Source: Hirundichthys speculiger (Eukaryota > Chordata > Actinopteri > Beloniformes > Exocoetidae). Taken from it: DNA of 64,000 bases. The number at the start of each line of letters is the position of its first letter. The first letter of the stretch is position 1. The notes under the pieces are model-generated. The model was not told the origin of the DNA. It ran no database searches and saw only the letters and a program-made list of their open reading frames with translations. This document shows positions 45,943 through 56,229 of the stretch, piece after piece. The stretch lies in the NCBI GenBank assembly GCA_018398805.1, contig JAGFBZ010000290.1, forward strand, positions 2,976,001-3,040,000. Reading direction: 5' to 3'. Both the position numbers and the translations under genes were made by a program.

Positions 45943-46000
45943 ATCCATCTCTACCCTTGTTTGATAAACCCTTGTTTATCAAACAAGGGTAGAGATGGAT
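45943..46000. repeat. Perfect 27-bp inverted repeat with 4-nt loop
   Basis: The left arm 45943-45969 (starting ATCCATCTCTACCCTTGTTT) and right arm 45974-46000 are exact reverse complements, separated only by CCTT. A transcript would fold into a perfect 27-bp hairpin. No target duplication or repeat family is evident, so it could be a local inverted duplication or the core of a tiny MITE. Confidence 0.95.
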
Positions 46001-46464
46001 GAAAATTGAATAAGTTATTATATCGGTTTTCATAAGGTAAAAATCCCAATGAAAGAAATAATTAGCCCTCAGGACACACCTAAAATAGATGGGAAATAGA
46101 TTTGAATGAAGTATGAATCAGGGTTTGATAATTAGGTTACTTTTCGATTGAGAGAGGTGACTGGTTATTCCAAACAATTCAGCCAGCTCAGAGCTACCGA
46201 GTCGGCAATACACAATACTGGAGCAAGTGTCTGGGTCAAGGGCCGTGGGCTGCAGAAGACCCAAGCTGCAGTAGACCCGAGCTGCAGGATCACGCAGAAG
46301 AATCAATCCATCAATCCATCAGTTAATGAAACTTTGGGACAACCAAAGGTACATAGATCGTTAGATAAGGGTTAGCTTTAGCTGATTAGCTTTAGCTTAA
46401 TGAGCTATTTAACCAAATAAACAAGGTAACCCTGATATCTGGGAGGAGTTGCGTGGTTGAATTG

Positions 46465-47260
46465 TGTATGTCATGATAATTATGTAAACGCCTCTGCTGA
46501 TGCCTGTACCTATCAGAATGACTATGTGACTGTCTGTGAATTATGCATGATGTATAGCCGAAACAAGGAGAGTTATGTAAAATTTGAAATAATTATGTAT
46601 GCCTTAGTATATGTGGATAACCAATCAGGAATTGTTATGTGAGTTTGGGGAAATTATGTACGCCTATGCAAATGTGATTCGACCAATTAACAGTTGTAGG
46701 AGACCAAAACAGGGACATTTTGCAGGCTGATGAGAGATAGAGAGAGTAGCATAAAAAGTGAGAAGCAGAAGAATTCGGGGTTGATTCCTGGGACATTTTC
46801 GAAGAAGAAGGACCAGGCTTGGGACCAAGGAGAGCTGAGCACCATCCAACGGAATAACCTGGGGGAATTCTTCAAGAAAGAAGAGAGAAGATGCTCAGAA
46901 CAGGATCAACCAAAGCTTCCAAAACTTTTGGAGAATAGTTAAAGCCTTTTTGGGTTAGCCTAGCTCACTGCTAGTAAGGAGGAGGGAGGCCAGATACCAG
47001 AGTTCCCGGGGCCTGACCGTGCACTCTCTTTACCCTGCTTTAGCAGCCTTGACAACGCAAAGTGGCCATTTGCTTACATCCCAGCCTGTCCTTGGATCAA
47101 TCAGATGAATCGATTTATAAGCCACAGCCTAATTTTTCTTTTCCAAGTAGAATTAGAGATTGTTTAACCAATGAATGCTGCTTCTTAACCCTGCTAATCT
47201 GCTTTAATAAATATAAAATAATCATAAGACGTCGTGGTGGAAATTAAATCTGTCCCCACA
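46465..47260 (+). mobile_element. Candidate solo LTR (TG...CA, ATTG duplication)
   Basis: The unit starts TGTATGTCATGATA and ends CTGTCCCCACA, with ATTG immediately on both sides (46461-46464 and 47261-47264). The first 290 bp look like a U3. They contain three copies of AATTATGTA followed by a GCCT motif (46478, 46591, 46652), CCAAT boxes at 46621 and 46683, and an ATAAAAAG TATA-like box at 46751. AATAAA is at 47206-47211, 50 bp before the proposed end. No internal retroviral genes flank it. The 4-bp duplication is short and could be chance, and the R region would be unusually long. Confidence 0.5.
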
Positions 47261-47264
47261 ATTG

Positions 47265-48111
47265 TGAAGATTTGGGTATGCCTCTGCACTAACAAGACAG
47301 ATTCTTAAAGGTTACTCTAGCCCAATATTGTCACATATCCTTGGGGCTTGCTGTCCAAGCCACTAAAACTTATCCTAGTTGGTAACAAGAGCCCAGATCA
47401 TAAGAGGAGAGCTAACTCAATTAACAAATGTGACCGGTAGCTGGACTTTGAGCCACCAAGCTATTCCTCTTTGGTCAGTTATTGGAGTAAGCAGGGTAGG
47501 CATTTGGATGAAATTATGCAGTGAGAGCTAGGCATATCTCCTCGACACCAGCTTAAATAAGTTTAAGGAAATCTAGCGAGGTGAACCCACCTAGACCGCA
47601 ACTTCTGACCCGAAGAGATGGAGAGCTGGTCCTGGTGACAGACTCTGCTAGTCAGAGGCTGAACCGCACCTGGGAGATCTGACACTTTCAAAGGTTAAAA
47701 TTTGACTTAAACTGTGATATACTTAGATTTTAGGCAGCCTAGTTTTCATTTTAAGAGGTATGAAATCGAATAAGCAGTAAATAAAAGTTTTGAAAGAGCA
47801 GGCACAGTGGGAACAGATGAGTCCTCTTAACTCCCCAAGTGAGGTCAGCCTTAACCCCCTAATTCCTTCAAAAAAAAGGAAAACCGCATATACGGGTCCA
47901 TTTTAATACAACACCATTCTTGCAAATATAAGTACATTCTTTCATTTTAGTTCTTAGACTTTAGTTATGTAACTCCCCCTTCAGTATGGGGCAGGATGTC
48001 TGTGTACACTGCTCAAAGAATGTGGCTGAGACCACCTCCAAATTTAATACAAGTTATAAACAAGGCCAATGTAAAAACTGGTTCTTTCTGCCCACCGCCA
48101 CCAAGTACTTG
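47265..48111. other. Unassigned DNA
   Basis: No recognised gene. Could contain further LTR-element leader sequence if the LTR call at 46465 is misplaced, but no protein motif is visible. Confidence 0.35.
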
Positions 48112-49000
48112 TTAACCTGTTAACGTTCCGACGGCCCGCCTGTCCAAATTTCTGTGGTTTCCAAAACTAAACCGTAATTTACACAGCTCATAAGTTACGT
48201 GAGGCACTCATGCGACATATCTTTGGAAAGCTAAGATTCTTGTGATTCAATCAATGTAAACCATTTCAGGATATAATCATAACAGCAGCTATAATCAACG
48301 CCTTTGTCACACCACAAACAAACAAACAAGCAGTTACGAAATCGACGCAACTCACCTAATGAGCTTTATAAAAGTCGTCCGATCAAAAATATTCCCACAA
48401 AAATGGTCTGGTTGAACTCACAAAGGTCCAGTCGATCCAATCCAGTAAAGTATTTAGTCCAAAATGCATTATTATACCAGGAAAATATCCACAAAAACGC
48501 CACTGGTAGCTGGTCGGTGTTCAGTAACTTCCGCGTATTCTTCATCATAAAATGCCTTATTCTGTGTTGACATACGTGTCTGGGGTCTTAAAATGGAGGG
48601 GGTCATCTGAACTTTCGATTGACACCTCATACAGCCATACAGCAGCTTCCCTGTCCTGTCCACAGCCTACAATAGCCAATAAGGGCCAACGTTGAAACGA
48701 AGCCATGTCCTACTTTGCTTCAGGAAAAAAAACCAGCCAGTTAGAATCAATCGTGCTGATGACTGACGCATTGAATAGCCAATGAAATTCTGAAAACAGC
48801 GATGTGACGGTCGAGGGGGGGTGGAGATAACGGGGAAACAAAGAAAGCCGTGCGTAAATGGTAATTAGATAGTCTCATGAACGCGCATCATCACGCGCCT
48901 CAGCAGGACGCACCAGTGTGGCTTATTTCTCAGCGTTTTTTCAGTTTGGGAGCGTATTTATTGTAGAAAATGGTGAAAAGGACTGTCCAAGAAGGAAGAG

Positions 49001-49891
49001 GAGGAATTTGCTCGTCGTGAAAGTGACGTGTCAGGAGAGGGGATCAGATAAGATCAGATAAGAGAGCGCACGCCTGCGCAGAAGACATTTTCTCCGTCGG
49101 AGAAGATTTTGTTCTGCATACGTAAGTATTTGACTAAATTGTGACTTATATTACAGCTTATATTATATTATTACGTATATATTGTATCATAATTGGTAGT
49201 ATTATTCATATATTACGTATTACTGTATATTTTGACATAAACAAGTCTTACTTTGAATAAATACAAAAGCCTTTGTTTGTGTGTGTGTGGGGGGGGAGGA
49301 GTATGTGTGAGTTGTTTGTTGGGGTGTGTGTGTGTGGGGGGGGGGGTTTCATTGTGCAGTACAATACAGAAAAGATGGAAAGTTTTGTAAATGACTTATT
49401 TCTTTATTTTCACATAATGGGCAGTCATCTGAGGATTCAGATGTGGATTGGGAGCCAGTGAGCAAGTGGTCACATAGAGGGTCAAAGGTGCAGATGGACA
49501 TTGGCAGATGAAGGACATCTCAGTTCCACCAGCTGTGAAGGAGTACAGCCGGTATGTGCTGTATATTCAACTGTGTATTCATTTTGAAATGAAACAATTT
49601 TTGTGTTGCACATATTTATGTTTTTGTATATATTTCACAAAGGCATTCTGGGAGACCCTCACTGAGCAGCTAGCAGAAGCAGGGTCTTCCTCCACAGCCA
49701 GACCTGTCCCACCTCCTGCTCCGCGTGGAGCACATCACATACTGGTTTTTATCAGTGGGCAGAGGACTACTGGTAGGCTGAAGTGCAGGCACTGTCATGC
49801 TAAAACACAGTTGAAATGCTCCTCATGTGATGTGCCTTTGTGCTTGATACCGACTAGAGATTGCTACAGTGACTGGCATGCTGCCAACCTG
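49001..49891 (+). pseudogene. piggyBac-like transposase relic: acidic N-terminus plus Cys-rich C-terminus
   Basis: Three coding-like pieces on the plus strand are separated by intron-like signals. Piece 1 (about 48995-49060) has KKEEEEFARRESDVSGEGI. A strong donor-like ACGTAAGTAT lies at 49120 and an acceptor-like CATAATGGGCAG ends at 49424. Piece 2 (49425-49508) reads SSEDSDVDWEPVSKW. Piece 3 (49643-49891), after a ...TTTCACAAAG boundary, reads AFWETLTEQLAEAGSSST, then GRLKCRHCHAKTQLKCSSCD and VPLCLIPTRDCYSDWH. The last block is the C-terminal cysteine-rich domain of PGBD4-type transposases (CxxC...CxxC..C..C...H). The whole DDD catalytic domain is absent, and there is a frame break near 49508. 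Confidence 0.75.
49276..49350 (+). repeat. G-rich (GT)n/G-run tract
   Basis: Alternating GTGTGTGT and runs of 8 and 11 G within 75 bp. It has the composition needed for a G-quadruplex on the plus strand and lies within the intron-like gap of the piggyBac element. Confidence 0.85.
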
Positions 49892-50627
49892 TAAATGGTT
49901 ATAATTGTAAATATGTTCAAATATGTGAATAGTTTGCTGTGTTGTAAAAGATAGTCATTTTTTAATATAAATTACATTTTCCACAACAACACTTGTTTTG
50001 ACTCTTTTTATATGCAAAGTTTAGCTTTATGTTTCAGTAACTTTTTTTCAGCAATATTGATAGTGAATCTGGATGTGGGATAGGATACCTCTAAGTGTCA
50101 CCTTTCATTAGAGGCCAAGATTATGACTGTACGATGAAGCATTCAAGGGTTATGTCCTTTTATCCGAGGTATGTGGCCATGTTTATCCAAGTGCCATTTT
50201 GGAGTCTCCAAATGGCCATTTTTGGAAACGCCTAGACATCCTCTTACAAAAACATGTGTAAAATACTCATTTTTAGTGGTATTGTTATCAAATTTGAACT
50301 TGCACTAGGTAAGGCTTCATGCTGTGGTCTTATTGTGTTTTCCAGCTAATAAGTCACAGCTGCACTCATCTGCAGACATCCGTTTACAAAAAAATTCAGG
50401 CGTAAGTAAAAAACTTATATTTCAGTGTGTTCAAACTTAGATTACTCAATGCTAGTAGCACTTACAGTGATTCTGACAGTTGGAGGAAAAACTTCAGAGT
50501 GTTACCTTTCAAAAGAGACCAAAACCATCCATGTGCTACAAACGGTTCAAGAACAGCTTTCAATTTACTTTGGGTATGCCTTGGATAGGCGTTTTATGCA
50601 AATTATACAGGAATGTTAAGGGGTTAA

Positions 50628-51465
50628 AGAAGGAATGTAGAAGGAAATACTTTAAGTATCTGTTATCTACCAAACATGCAATTTAATATTCACAACTGTC
50701 TGCAGAAGCTCAGGAAAATAAGAATTTCTGTATTGTACTTAACTTAGAATGTGCCATCAAACACCCTAACTTGCTGAGCCCACCTGTTTCCAAGTTGTCC
50801 CCATAGCAGACAAACCATAGACTGATTTGAGAGAGGCCCTTCACATTTCTTTTGTTTGTTTTTCCAACATGCTTAAAAAAGGAATCTAAAGTTGCGATGT
50901 AGTCAGTTGATTGCAAAGCTTTAACTTACAGTTAAAAAGTAAATGTATTTTAATTATAAAATTCTATGCTCCTAAGACTCCTAAGACTTTGTTTAAAAAT
51001 GTTTAAAAAGATGACGGCTTTCAGAAAAAACTTATTTCTCTGAAGAAACTACAGATAAACCGTTAAATAAAAAAACATGTGAGAGACTAAACACGCTACT
51101 TTAATAGCACACTTCTGACTTTCCATATTCTTTATCAACACTTTATCCACACTGTGGATCTTTAAAATGTTGATGTGCATTGCTCCTGGCTTAATTCACA
51201 CATCGTTCACATCAGGTTACAACACCAAATGTGCAAAGTGTAAAGCATACAGAAAAATACCAATAACCCATACATTTCTTCCTTATTTTTTACAAGCCTC
51301 CCATTTGCACTTCAAATGTGTTCTGTCATCTGTCCTTATCTCAAAACTTTGAACAATGCACAAAACACATTCTACGGTCAATGATTGTGTAGTCAATTGG
51401 AGTTCTACTCATGCTGATTGTTTTTTAATAAAAACAGGGGAACTCTGAAAGGGAACACTCAGTAA
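50628..51465. other. Unassigned DNA
   Basis: No recognised feature. Confidence 0.4.
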
Positions 51466-51480
51466 AGTATATTATATTAT

Positions 51481-51604
51481 CCATCCATCCATTATCTCTT
51501 CCTGTTTATTCCTATGAAAGGTCACGAGGGTCTGCTCGAGCCTATCCCAGCTTTCTTTGGGTGAAAGGCAGGAGTACACCCTGGACAAGTCGCCAGTCCA
51601 TTGC
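51481..51604 (-). mobile_element. Short SINE with 15-bp target duplication
   Basis: A 124-bp antisense insertion from CCATCCATCCATTATCTCTT to AAGTCGCCAGTCCATTGC. It is flanked by the exact 15-mer AGTATATTATATTAT (51466-51480 and 51605-51619). It has the same architecture and 5' end as the copy at 45154, but the two differ at several positions, so they are separate insertions. Confidence 0.88.
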
Positions 51605-51619
51605 AGTATATTATATTAT

Positions 51620-52970
51620 ATAGTACTACTTGTTTTAATGACATGCTCATTCATTTCTACAACCATACATTCATAGACATACTCAATGCCCAGACTGCAA
51701 CAATATCACAGCTGGAAATATCTGTGTACCAGCAGATCCACATAACAGTGACATCTATTTTAAGTCATTTTCACAGACATTTTTTTGGTTGGTCCAAAGG
51801 AGCATGAGTCATGAGTTTGATTCACTTGGTTTCATAGTGTGAACACAACAGCACTCCAGTGTGCACCGCTGTTCTTAAGAGGTGGTCTCAATATGGCTAT
51901 CAGCGAACTCTGGTATGATTTGTTTATGGTGTGAAAGTTCCACGACCTCAGGCTGAACCAAATATGGGATGTACAACACATTAGAATTAAAGAGGCTTTT
52001 GTAGTCAGTGAAATGTGGGTTGTGAAGGAGCAAAACCTGGCAAAAGAAAATAACACTAGCAGTCATGGACAAACTACTTTCAGCTGAGAGAACTGGACAA
52101 CTGTGGGTAAACAACATGTTGCTGTTCTGTTGCCATGCTTTTCAGCTCTTTGTTTCGGGCTGGCTGTCATGGAAACATGATGCTCTGCCAAGACTGCTAT
52201 TGACCAATGACAGCACTGACTGTTGTCATATGACTTGTCATAAACATTTAGACTAGAGTGAAAACAATATTATGTGAATGTGAACCCAACTAACTGAAAA
52301 ATGATATAATGTAATTTGGTGCGCAATGAGGTTTAACCCTAACACCCCAGCACGTATCTGAAAACAACCCAATGGTTCTAGTGCATATATAGCTCAGGAT
52401 TCAGTGAGCCAGTTTTGGGTCAGGATAATGTAACTACTGGGCTGTCTTTGCAGAATTGACAAGGACGACATTTAATACAAGAACAGACAACAAAAATGCC
52501 ACATCACAAATTTTTTAATTCGGGTGCCAAAAAGGTGATACATCACTTTCATCCTTCCTACTACTAGACAGCTGGACACAGGATACAGGAACTACCATTA
52601 ACTGGCAGGAGCAAAATCAGTGCTGTTTACACTAAGCGTAAATTTCCCCAAAGTGAACCCAATGCATCATGTTATCAGTGTAAAAATGCTTCGTGACATA
52701 GCTGTTGCATTGTCAAGTGTATTTTAAAAATCAAATTAATATTCACAATATTGCATATTCCATTTTCTTCAAATGTTGCAGTCCTGGCACAGAGATTGAT
52801 GAAAGTAGCATAATTTATGTATGATCACAGGGTTACTTCTAATATATATTTCAAGCTGAACATTTCACTGAAGAAATTATGTTCAATGTAATAAAAGACA
52901 GTAATGAAAGTCAAAACATTTGTATAGTCCTGACGAGTATTGAACTGTTCTTTCACATAACAGGAGTCAG
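51620..52970. other. Unassigned DNA
   Basis: No recognised gene or repeat. Confidence 0.4.
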
Positions 52971-52975
52971 CTTGT

Positions 52976-53098
52976 ATGGTGTGGTTGACAGTTAAGCATG
53001 AAGCAGCACGGATTAAAATCAGCACCTCCAAGTCTAAGACCATAGTTTTCAGTCAGAAAAGGGTGGATTATCATTTCCAGGTTAGGTGTGAGGTGTTG
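52976..53098 (+). pseudogene. Rex3/RTE-like LINE fragment
   Basis: Plus-strand translation HEAARIKISTSKSKTIVFSQ then KRVDYHFQVRCEVL matches the block just after the catalytic palm of Rex3-type RTs (usually 'AAGMRISTSKSE..MVL'). The match ends abruptly next to the leader of the gypsy element, so either that element inserted into this LINE or a deletion joined them. Confidence 0.7.
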
Positions 53099-53149
53099 AG
53101 TGTTGTACGTTACAGGGGTACGTTACACCCCCTTGTGGAATGTAACAAG

Positions 53150-53167
53150 TGGGGGCTTGTCCAGGAA
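53150..53167 (+). promoter_or_regulatory. Primer-binding-site-like sequence (tRNA-Pro type)
   Basis: TGGGGGCTTGTCCAGGAA differs at three of 18 positions from TGGGGGCTCGTCCGGGAT, the site complementary to the 3' end of tRNA-Pro used as primer by several retroviruses. It lies about 120 bp upstream of gag-like sequence, where a primer site is expected. The 5' LTR is not delimited; only about 50 bp separate this site from a LINE fragment. Confidence 0.6.
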
Positions 53168-54128
53168 CACAAAATCCTTCGTGGTGCCACTGACAACCTT
53201 GGTATAGATGCATGATATGTCATTTGTTATTGTGTTAATACAATAATGTCCCTTTATTTGCAGCACTTCCTTGATAACCTCAGGTTGGATAGTTTTGAGG
53301 ACTGCCATAAGGATGACTTATTGTGTATTGCAGCACATTAAGGCACTCTTGGTGGAGCAATTGGTGGAACTGCAGTTGTTTAAGGATTCTGGTTCCTCTT
53401 CTCCCAGCTCTGATGGTATTTGTTCTGCCAATGCAAATGTTGCTCTTGTTAAAAGACAAGAATGTGAAGTGTGAAGGTGTCCTCTCTGTCTCTTAGCACA
53501 TGAGGACGTTCTTGTGTCCCCACTGCGACTTGAATGTTTGTTCCTGGATCTTCAGAGTTAAAGCCAGGATGCTCAGTTTAAGGTTCACCCTGCACGGTTG
53601 CAGATTGAGGCAGATGAGCAAGAATGCAGAGCAGAAAAAGAGCTTTGGCTGCAGATTCGCAGGATGGAGATAGAGGCAGCCTCTATCCCTGTAGCTGCTT
53701 TAAGTGTTTTTCAGAGACTGCCCACATTTCATAAACCAAAGGTTGATTTGCTTAAACAGTCTGTACTCCATGCTTATGAGCTTGTCCCAGAGGCCTACAG
53801 GCAAATACTCATCCATCCATCCATCCATTCATTAGCTTCCGCTTATCCAAAGTCGGGTCGCGGGGGCAGCAGCTTCAGCTGAGAGGCCCAGATCTCCCTC
53901 CCCCCGGCCACTTCCACCAGCTCCTCTGGGAGAATCCCGAGGCATTCCCAGGCCAGCCGAGAGACATAGGGCCCGATCTTGCACCTCCCATTACCCAATA
54001 CCCAAAACCCATTACCTGCAAATCACAGATTTAGGAGCCGAAATGCAATCTTCCACCTCCCAATACCCAAAACCCATTTTGCCGTCTCCCTTAAGCACAT
54101 TGTGGGCGCGGCAATGGGCGTGTCACTA

Positions 54129-54273
54129 GCGCTTTCCACGAATTCGGTATCTTGCGGTACTGGCATCTCGCAGATTTTGGGTATTGGGTAATGGGTGGTG
54201 TGACCACCCATTACCCAATACCCAAAATCTGCGAGATGCCAGTACCGCAAGATACCGAGTTTGTGGAAAGCGC
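54129..54273. repeat. Near-perfect 71-bp palindrome inside the Harbinger-like element
   Basis: The arms 54129-54199 and 54203-54273 are reverse complements with two mismatches, around a 3-nt centre (GTG at 54200-54202). The centre reads TAATGGGTGGT-GTG-ACCACCCATTA. The arms contain the telomere-unlike motif CCCATTACCCAATACCCAAA, which also occurs as single copies at the element's left end (53988-54015). The structure could extrude as a cruciform or be transcribed as a long hairpin. Confidence 0.95.
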
Positions 54274-54700
54274 AACTGGCATGTCGGCGCGTAAAAGAGC
54301 GCGTCCAAATCCTGTCATTGCGCGTCCACCCAGTCACATGTGGACTGCACAAGCGGCTCTACCTCTCGATTATGCATCACTGTATTACTTTCATACATTA
54401 TTCTCTTAAGGACAGGTGATTTCTGTACAGCTGTGGCATGATCTCATTCAGATGTTTGCTGTGGAGGAAACGAGGAGATCACAGAAGTATGTTGTGGAGT
54501 TTCTTGTACTGTGCTTGTATCCCTCTGACCCTCTCCTTGCACTGGAGCACCCGAGATGCGCTCACTGGTAGAAGGTAGATGTCATCATACGTGTTCCTCT
54601 GGCTCAATGCTCATCCAATGATCCGTTCTGCAGTATTTTAAAAAGCACCGCTTCCAGCGGCTATGCGTCTTGGCGCAGCTGTGCGTCTTTGCGCAGGGGA

Positions 54701-54938
54701 TATGTTCAAGATAACTCAAAAAGTTATGGACGGATTTTGATGACATTTTCAGGAGTTGTCAGAAATGTGAAAAGGAAGAACTGATTTTATTTTGGGTGTG
54801 ATCCGGAAGAAATCCTGGATTCTGGATCACTTTCATATTTTCGATAACATTGCGCTGTTTAGTTGTTTCTTGAACCCTAAAGCAATCACAACTGCTGTGC
54901 TTTGCGGAGGTCTGCGTTCTCTGATTGCTTTTCTAGTT
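54701..54938 (+). repeat. Fragment of the TTCGCCAAGG...TTTTCTAGT repeat family
   Basis: TTCAAGATAACTCAAAAAGT, TGGACGGATTTTGATGACAT, GTGATCCGGAAGAAATCCTG and GCGGAGGTCTGCGTTCTCTG then ATTGCTTTTCTAGTT match the copy at 16070-16446, minus the first 50 bp and an internal segment. It is nested within the Harbinger-like element. Confidence 0.7.
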
Positions 54939-56229
54939 AAGAAATGCTTTCCTGGAAGCTCACCGGCTCTCTTTTTTTCTGAGCAGTTTGTTGGAACTTC
55001 TTGGAGTACAAAAGAAATGATTAAATCATTTGCTCCACATTAGTTAGAGCTAGTTATGTATATATCAGTGCAGAGGAGGAGGAAAAAAGAGGAGGAAGCT
55101 CTACAGCAGCGTCCCAGACGAGCTGCCCATGAGAGCTGCTCTGATCTGGGTGAAAAGACGCTCCATGGCAGTTTGCAGGTACTGCAACCTGCTCTTAAAG
55201 GCAATGGCTACTGATGCACTGATTGGTTGAACAGATGGCACGCCCTGACCACTCCCATGCATAATGTGTGCATGACATCGTGGATTTCGCAGGTGAGATC
55301 GTGGGTTTTGGGAGGTGGAAGATTGCGTTCTTCGTGGGGGAACGCCCCTCCCAATACCTTTTATCCCTTAATAGCAGGTTTTGGAGGTTTGGCGCAAGAT
55401 CGGGCCCATAATCTCTCCAGCGGGTCCTGGGTCTTCCCCGTGGTCTCCTCCCAGTTGGACATGCCCTAAACACCTCTCCAGGGAGGCGTCCGGGGGGCAT
55501 CCTAACCAGATGCCCGAACCACCTCAACTGGCTCCTCTCGATGTGAAGGAGCAGCGGCTCTACTCTGAGTCTCTCCTGAATGACTGAACTTCTCACCCTA
55601 TCTCTAAGGGAGAGTCCAGCCACCCTGCGGAGAAAACTCATTTCTGCTGCTTGTATCCGCGATCTCATTCTTTCGGTCACTACCCACAGTTCATGACCAT
55701 AGGTGAGGGTAAATATTTAGGAAACACATAAAATCTAATGGCCAAACATTTGGTTCAGTTTGCCAGAGAAAATGGCATACTATTTGATAAGTGGTGCACT
55801 GCTAGTATGGTCAAAGGTGATTATGAGTCCCTTCAGCAGTTGATCTTACTTGAGGACTTTAAGAGTGCACTTCCAGAGAAAGTGATAATGTTCCTGAATG
55901 AGCAAGAAAGTCATGTCTTTGTCAAAAGCAGCTGTGATGGCTGACAAATTTATATTGACCCATAACAATGTGTTTGTGTTACACCCCAATAAACTGTCTG
56001 CGTCACGTCCACTGAGGTCAGAGGTTTCTTCTCCAGAAAAGTCCAAAGACCTATCCACTTTTGTATGTGATGCACGTGCCTGTTTCTTTTGCCATAAGAA
56101 AGGCCATGTTGTTGCAGACTGTCTAGTTTTGAAAAGAAAACATATTTCTTCTGCACCTGCTCAGCCTAAAGCCATGGGTCACAGTTAATCCCTAGACAGA
56201 CTCGAGGTCTAGATCCCTGCTTCAAACCT

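Larger units (their letters stand above)
48116..50623 (+). mobile_element. piggyBac-like element with TTAA target duplication
   Basis: TTAA lies at both ends (48112-48115 and 50624-50627). The left tip CCTGTTAACGTTCCGACG and the reverse complement of the right tip CCCCTTAACATTCCTGTA form an inverted repeat matching at about 12 of the first 15 positions. piggyBac elements insert at TTAA and restore it on excision. The 2,508-bp element has a CpG-richer promoter-like region (48800-49110) and keeps the N-terminal acidic part and the C-terminal cysteine-rich part of a transposase, with the catalytic core missing between them. Confidence 0.85.
53969..55407. mobile_element. Harbinger-like element with 3-bp duplication
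   Basis: The left tip GGGCCCGATCTTGCACC and the reverse complement of the right tip GGGCCCGATCTTGCGCC match at 16 of 17 positions. ATA flanks both ends (53966-53968 and 55408-55410). A GGGCC-type tip with a 3-bp AT-rich duplication fits the PIF/Harbinger superfamily, and TAGGGCCCTATCTTGCAC-type elements are common in teleosts. Subterminal CCACCTCCCAATACCCAAAA (left) and TTTTGGGAGGTGG (right) form a second inverted pair. It contains a large palindrome and a fragment of another repeat family. No clear transposase was found. Confidence 0.75.
53820..55710 (-). mobile_element. Rex3-like LINE 3' end inserted in gag (with nested element)
   Basis: On the plus strand the insert starts with the antisense tail CATCCATCCATCCATTCATT and ends at 55710 within the RT block. 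Near-identical heptamers AAATACT (53813-53819) and AAATATT (55711-55717) flank it. Minus-strand coding at 55410-55680 reads MTERMRSRIQAAEMSFLRRV, AGLSLRDRVRSSVIQERLRV, SQLRWFGHLVRMPPGRLPG and GRRPRGRPRTRWRDY, the conserved Rex3/RTE C-terminus. The GATG-type tail repeats are as described for Rex3. The coding is interrupted right after WRDY by the Harbinger-like element and completed at 53820-53968. Confidence 0.85.
53270..56190 (+). pseudogene. Gmr1-like gag relic, split by a nested insertion
   Basis: The first part (53340-53812) reads LLVEQLVELQLFKDSG, later FQRLPTFHKPKVDLLKQSVL and HAYELVPEAYRQ. The second part resumes at 55711 with AKHLVQFARENGILFDKWCT and EDFKSALPEKVIMFLNEQES, then ends in the zinc knuckle ACFFCHKKGHVVADC (CX2CX4HX4C intact, 56081-56122). 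The two parts belong to one coding unit, cut by 1.9 kb of LINE plus Harbinger-like DNA at 53813-55717. Frameshifts occur near 53460-53590 and 55920. Confidence 0.75.

Noticed and set aside
53990..54080. CCCATTACCCAATACCCAAAACCC as interstitial telomeric repeat
   Set aside because: Vertebrate telomeres are TTAGGG/CCCTAA; the motif here is different and belongs to the subterminal part of the Harbinger-like element.
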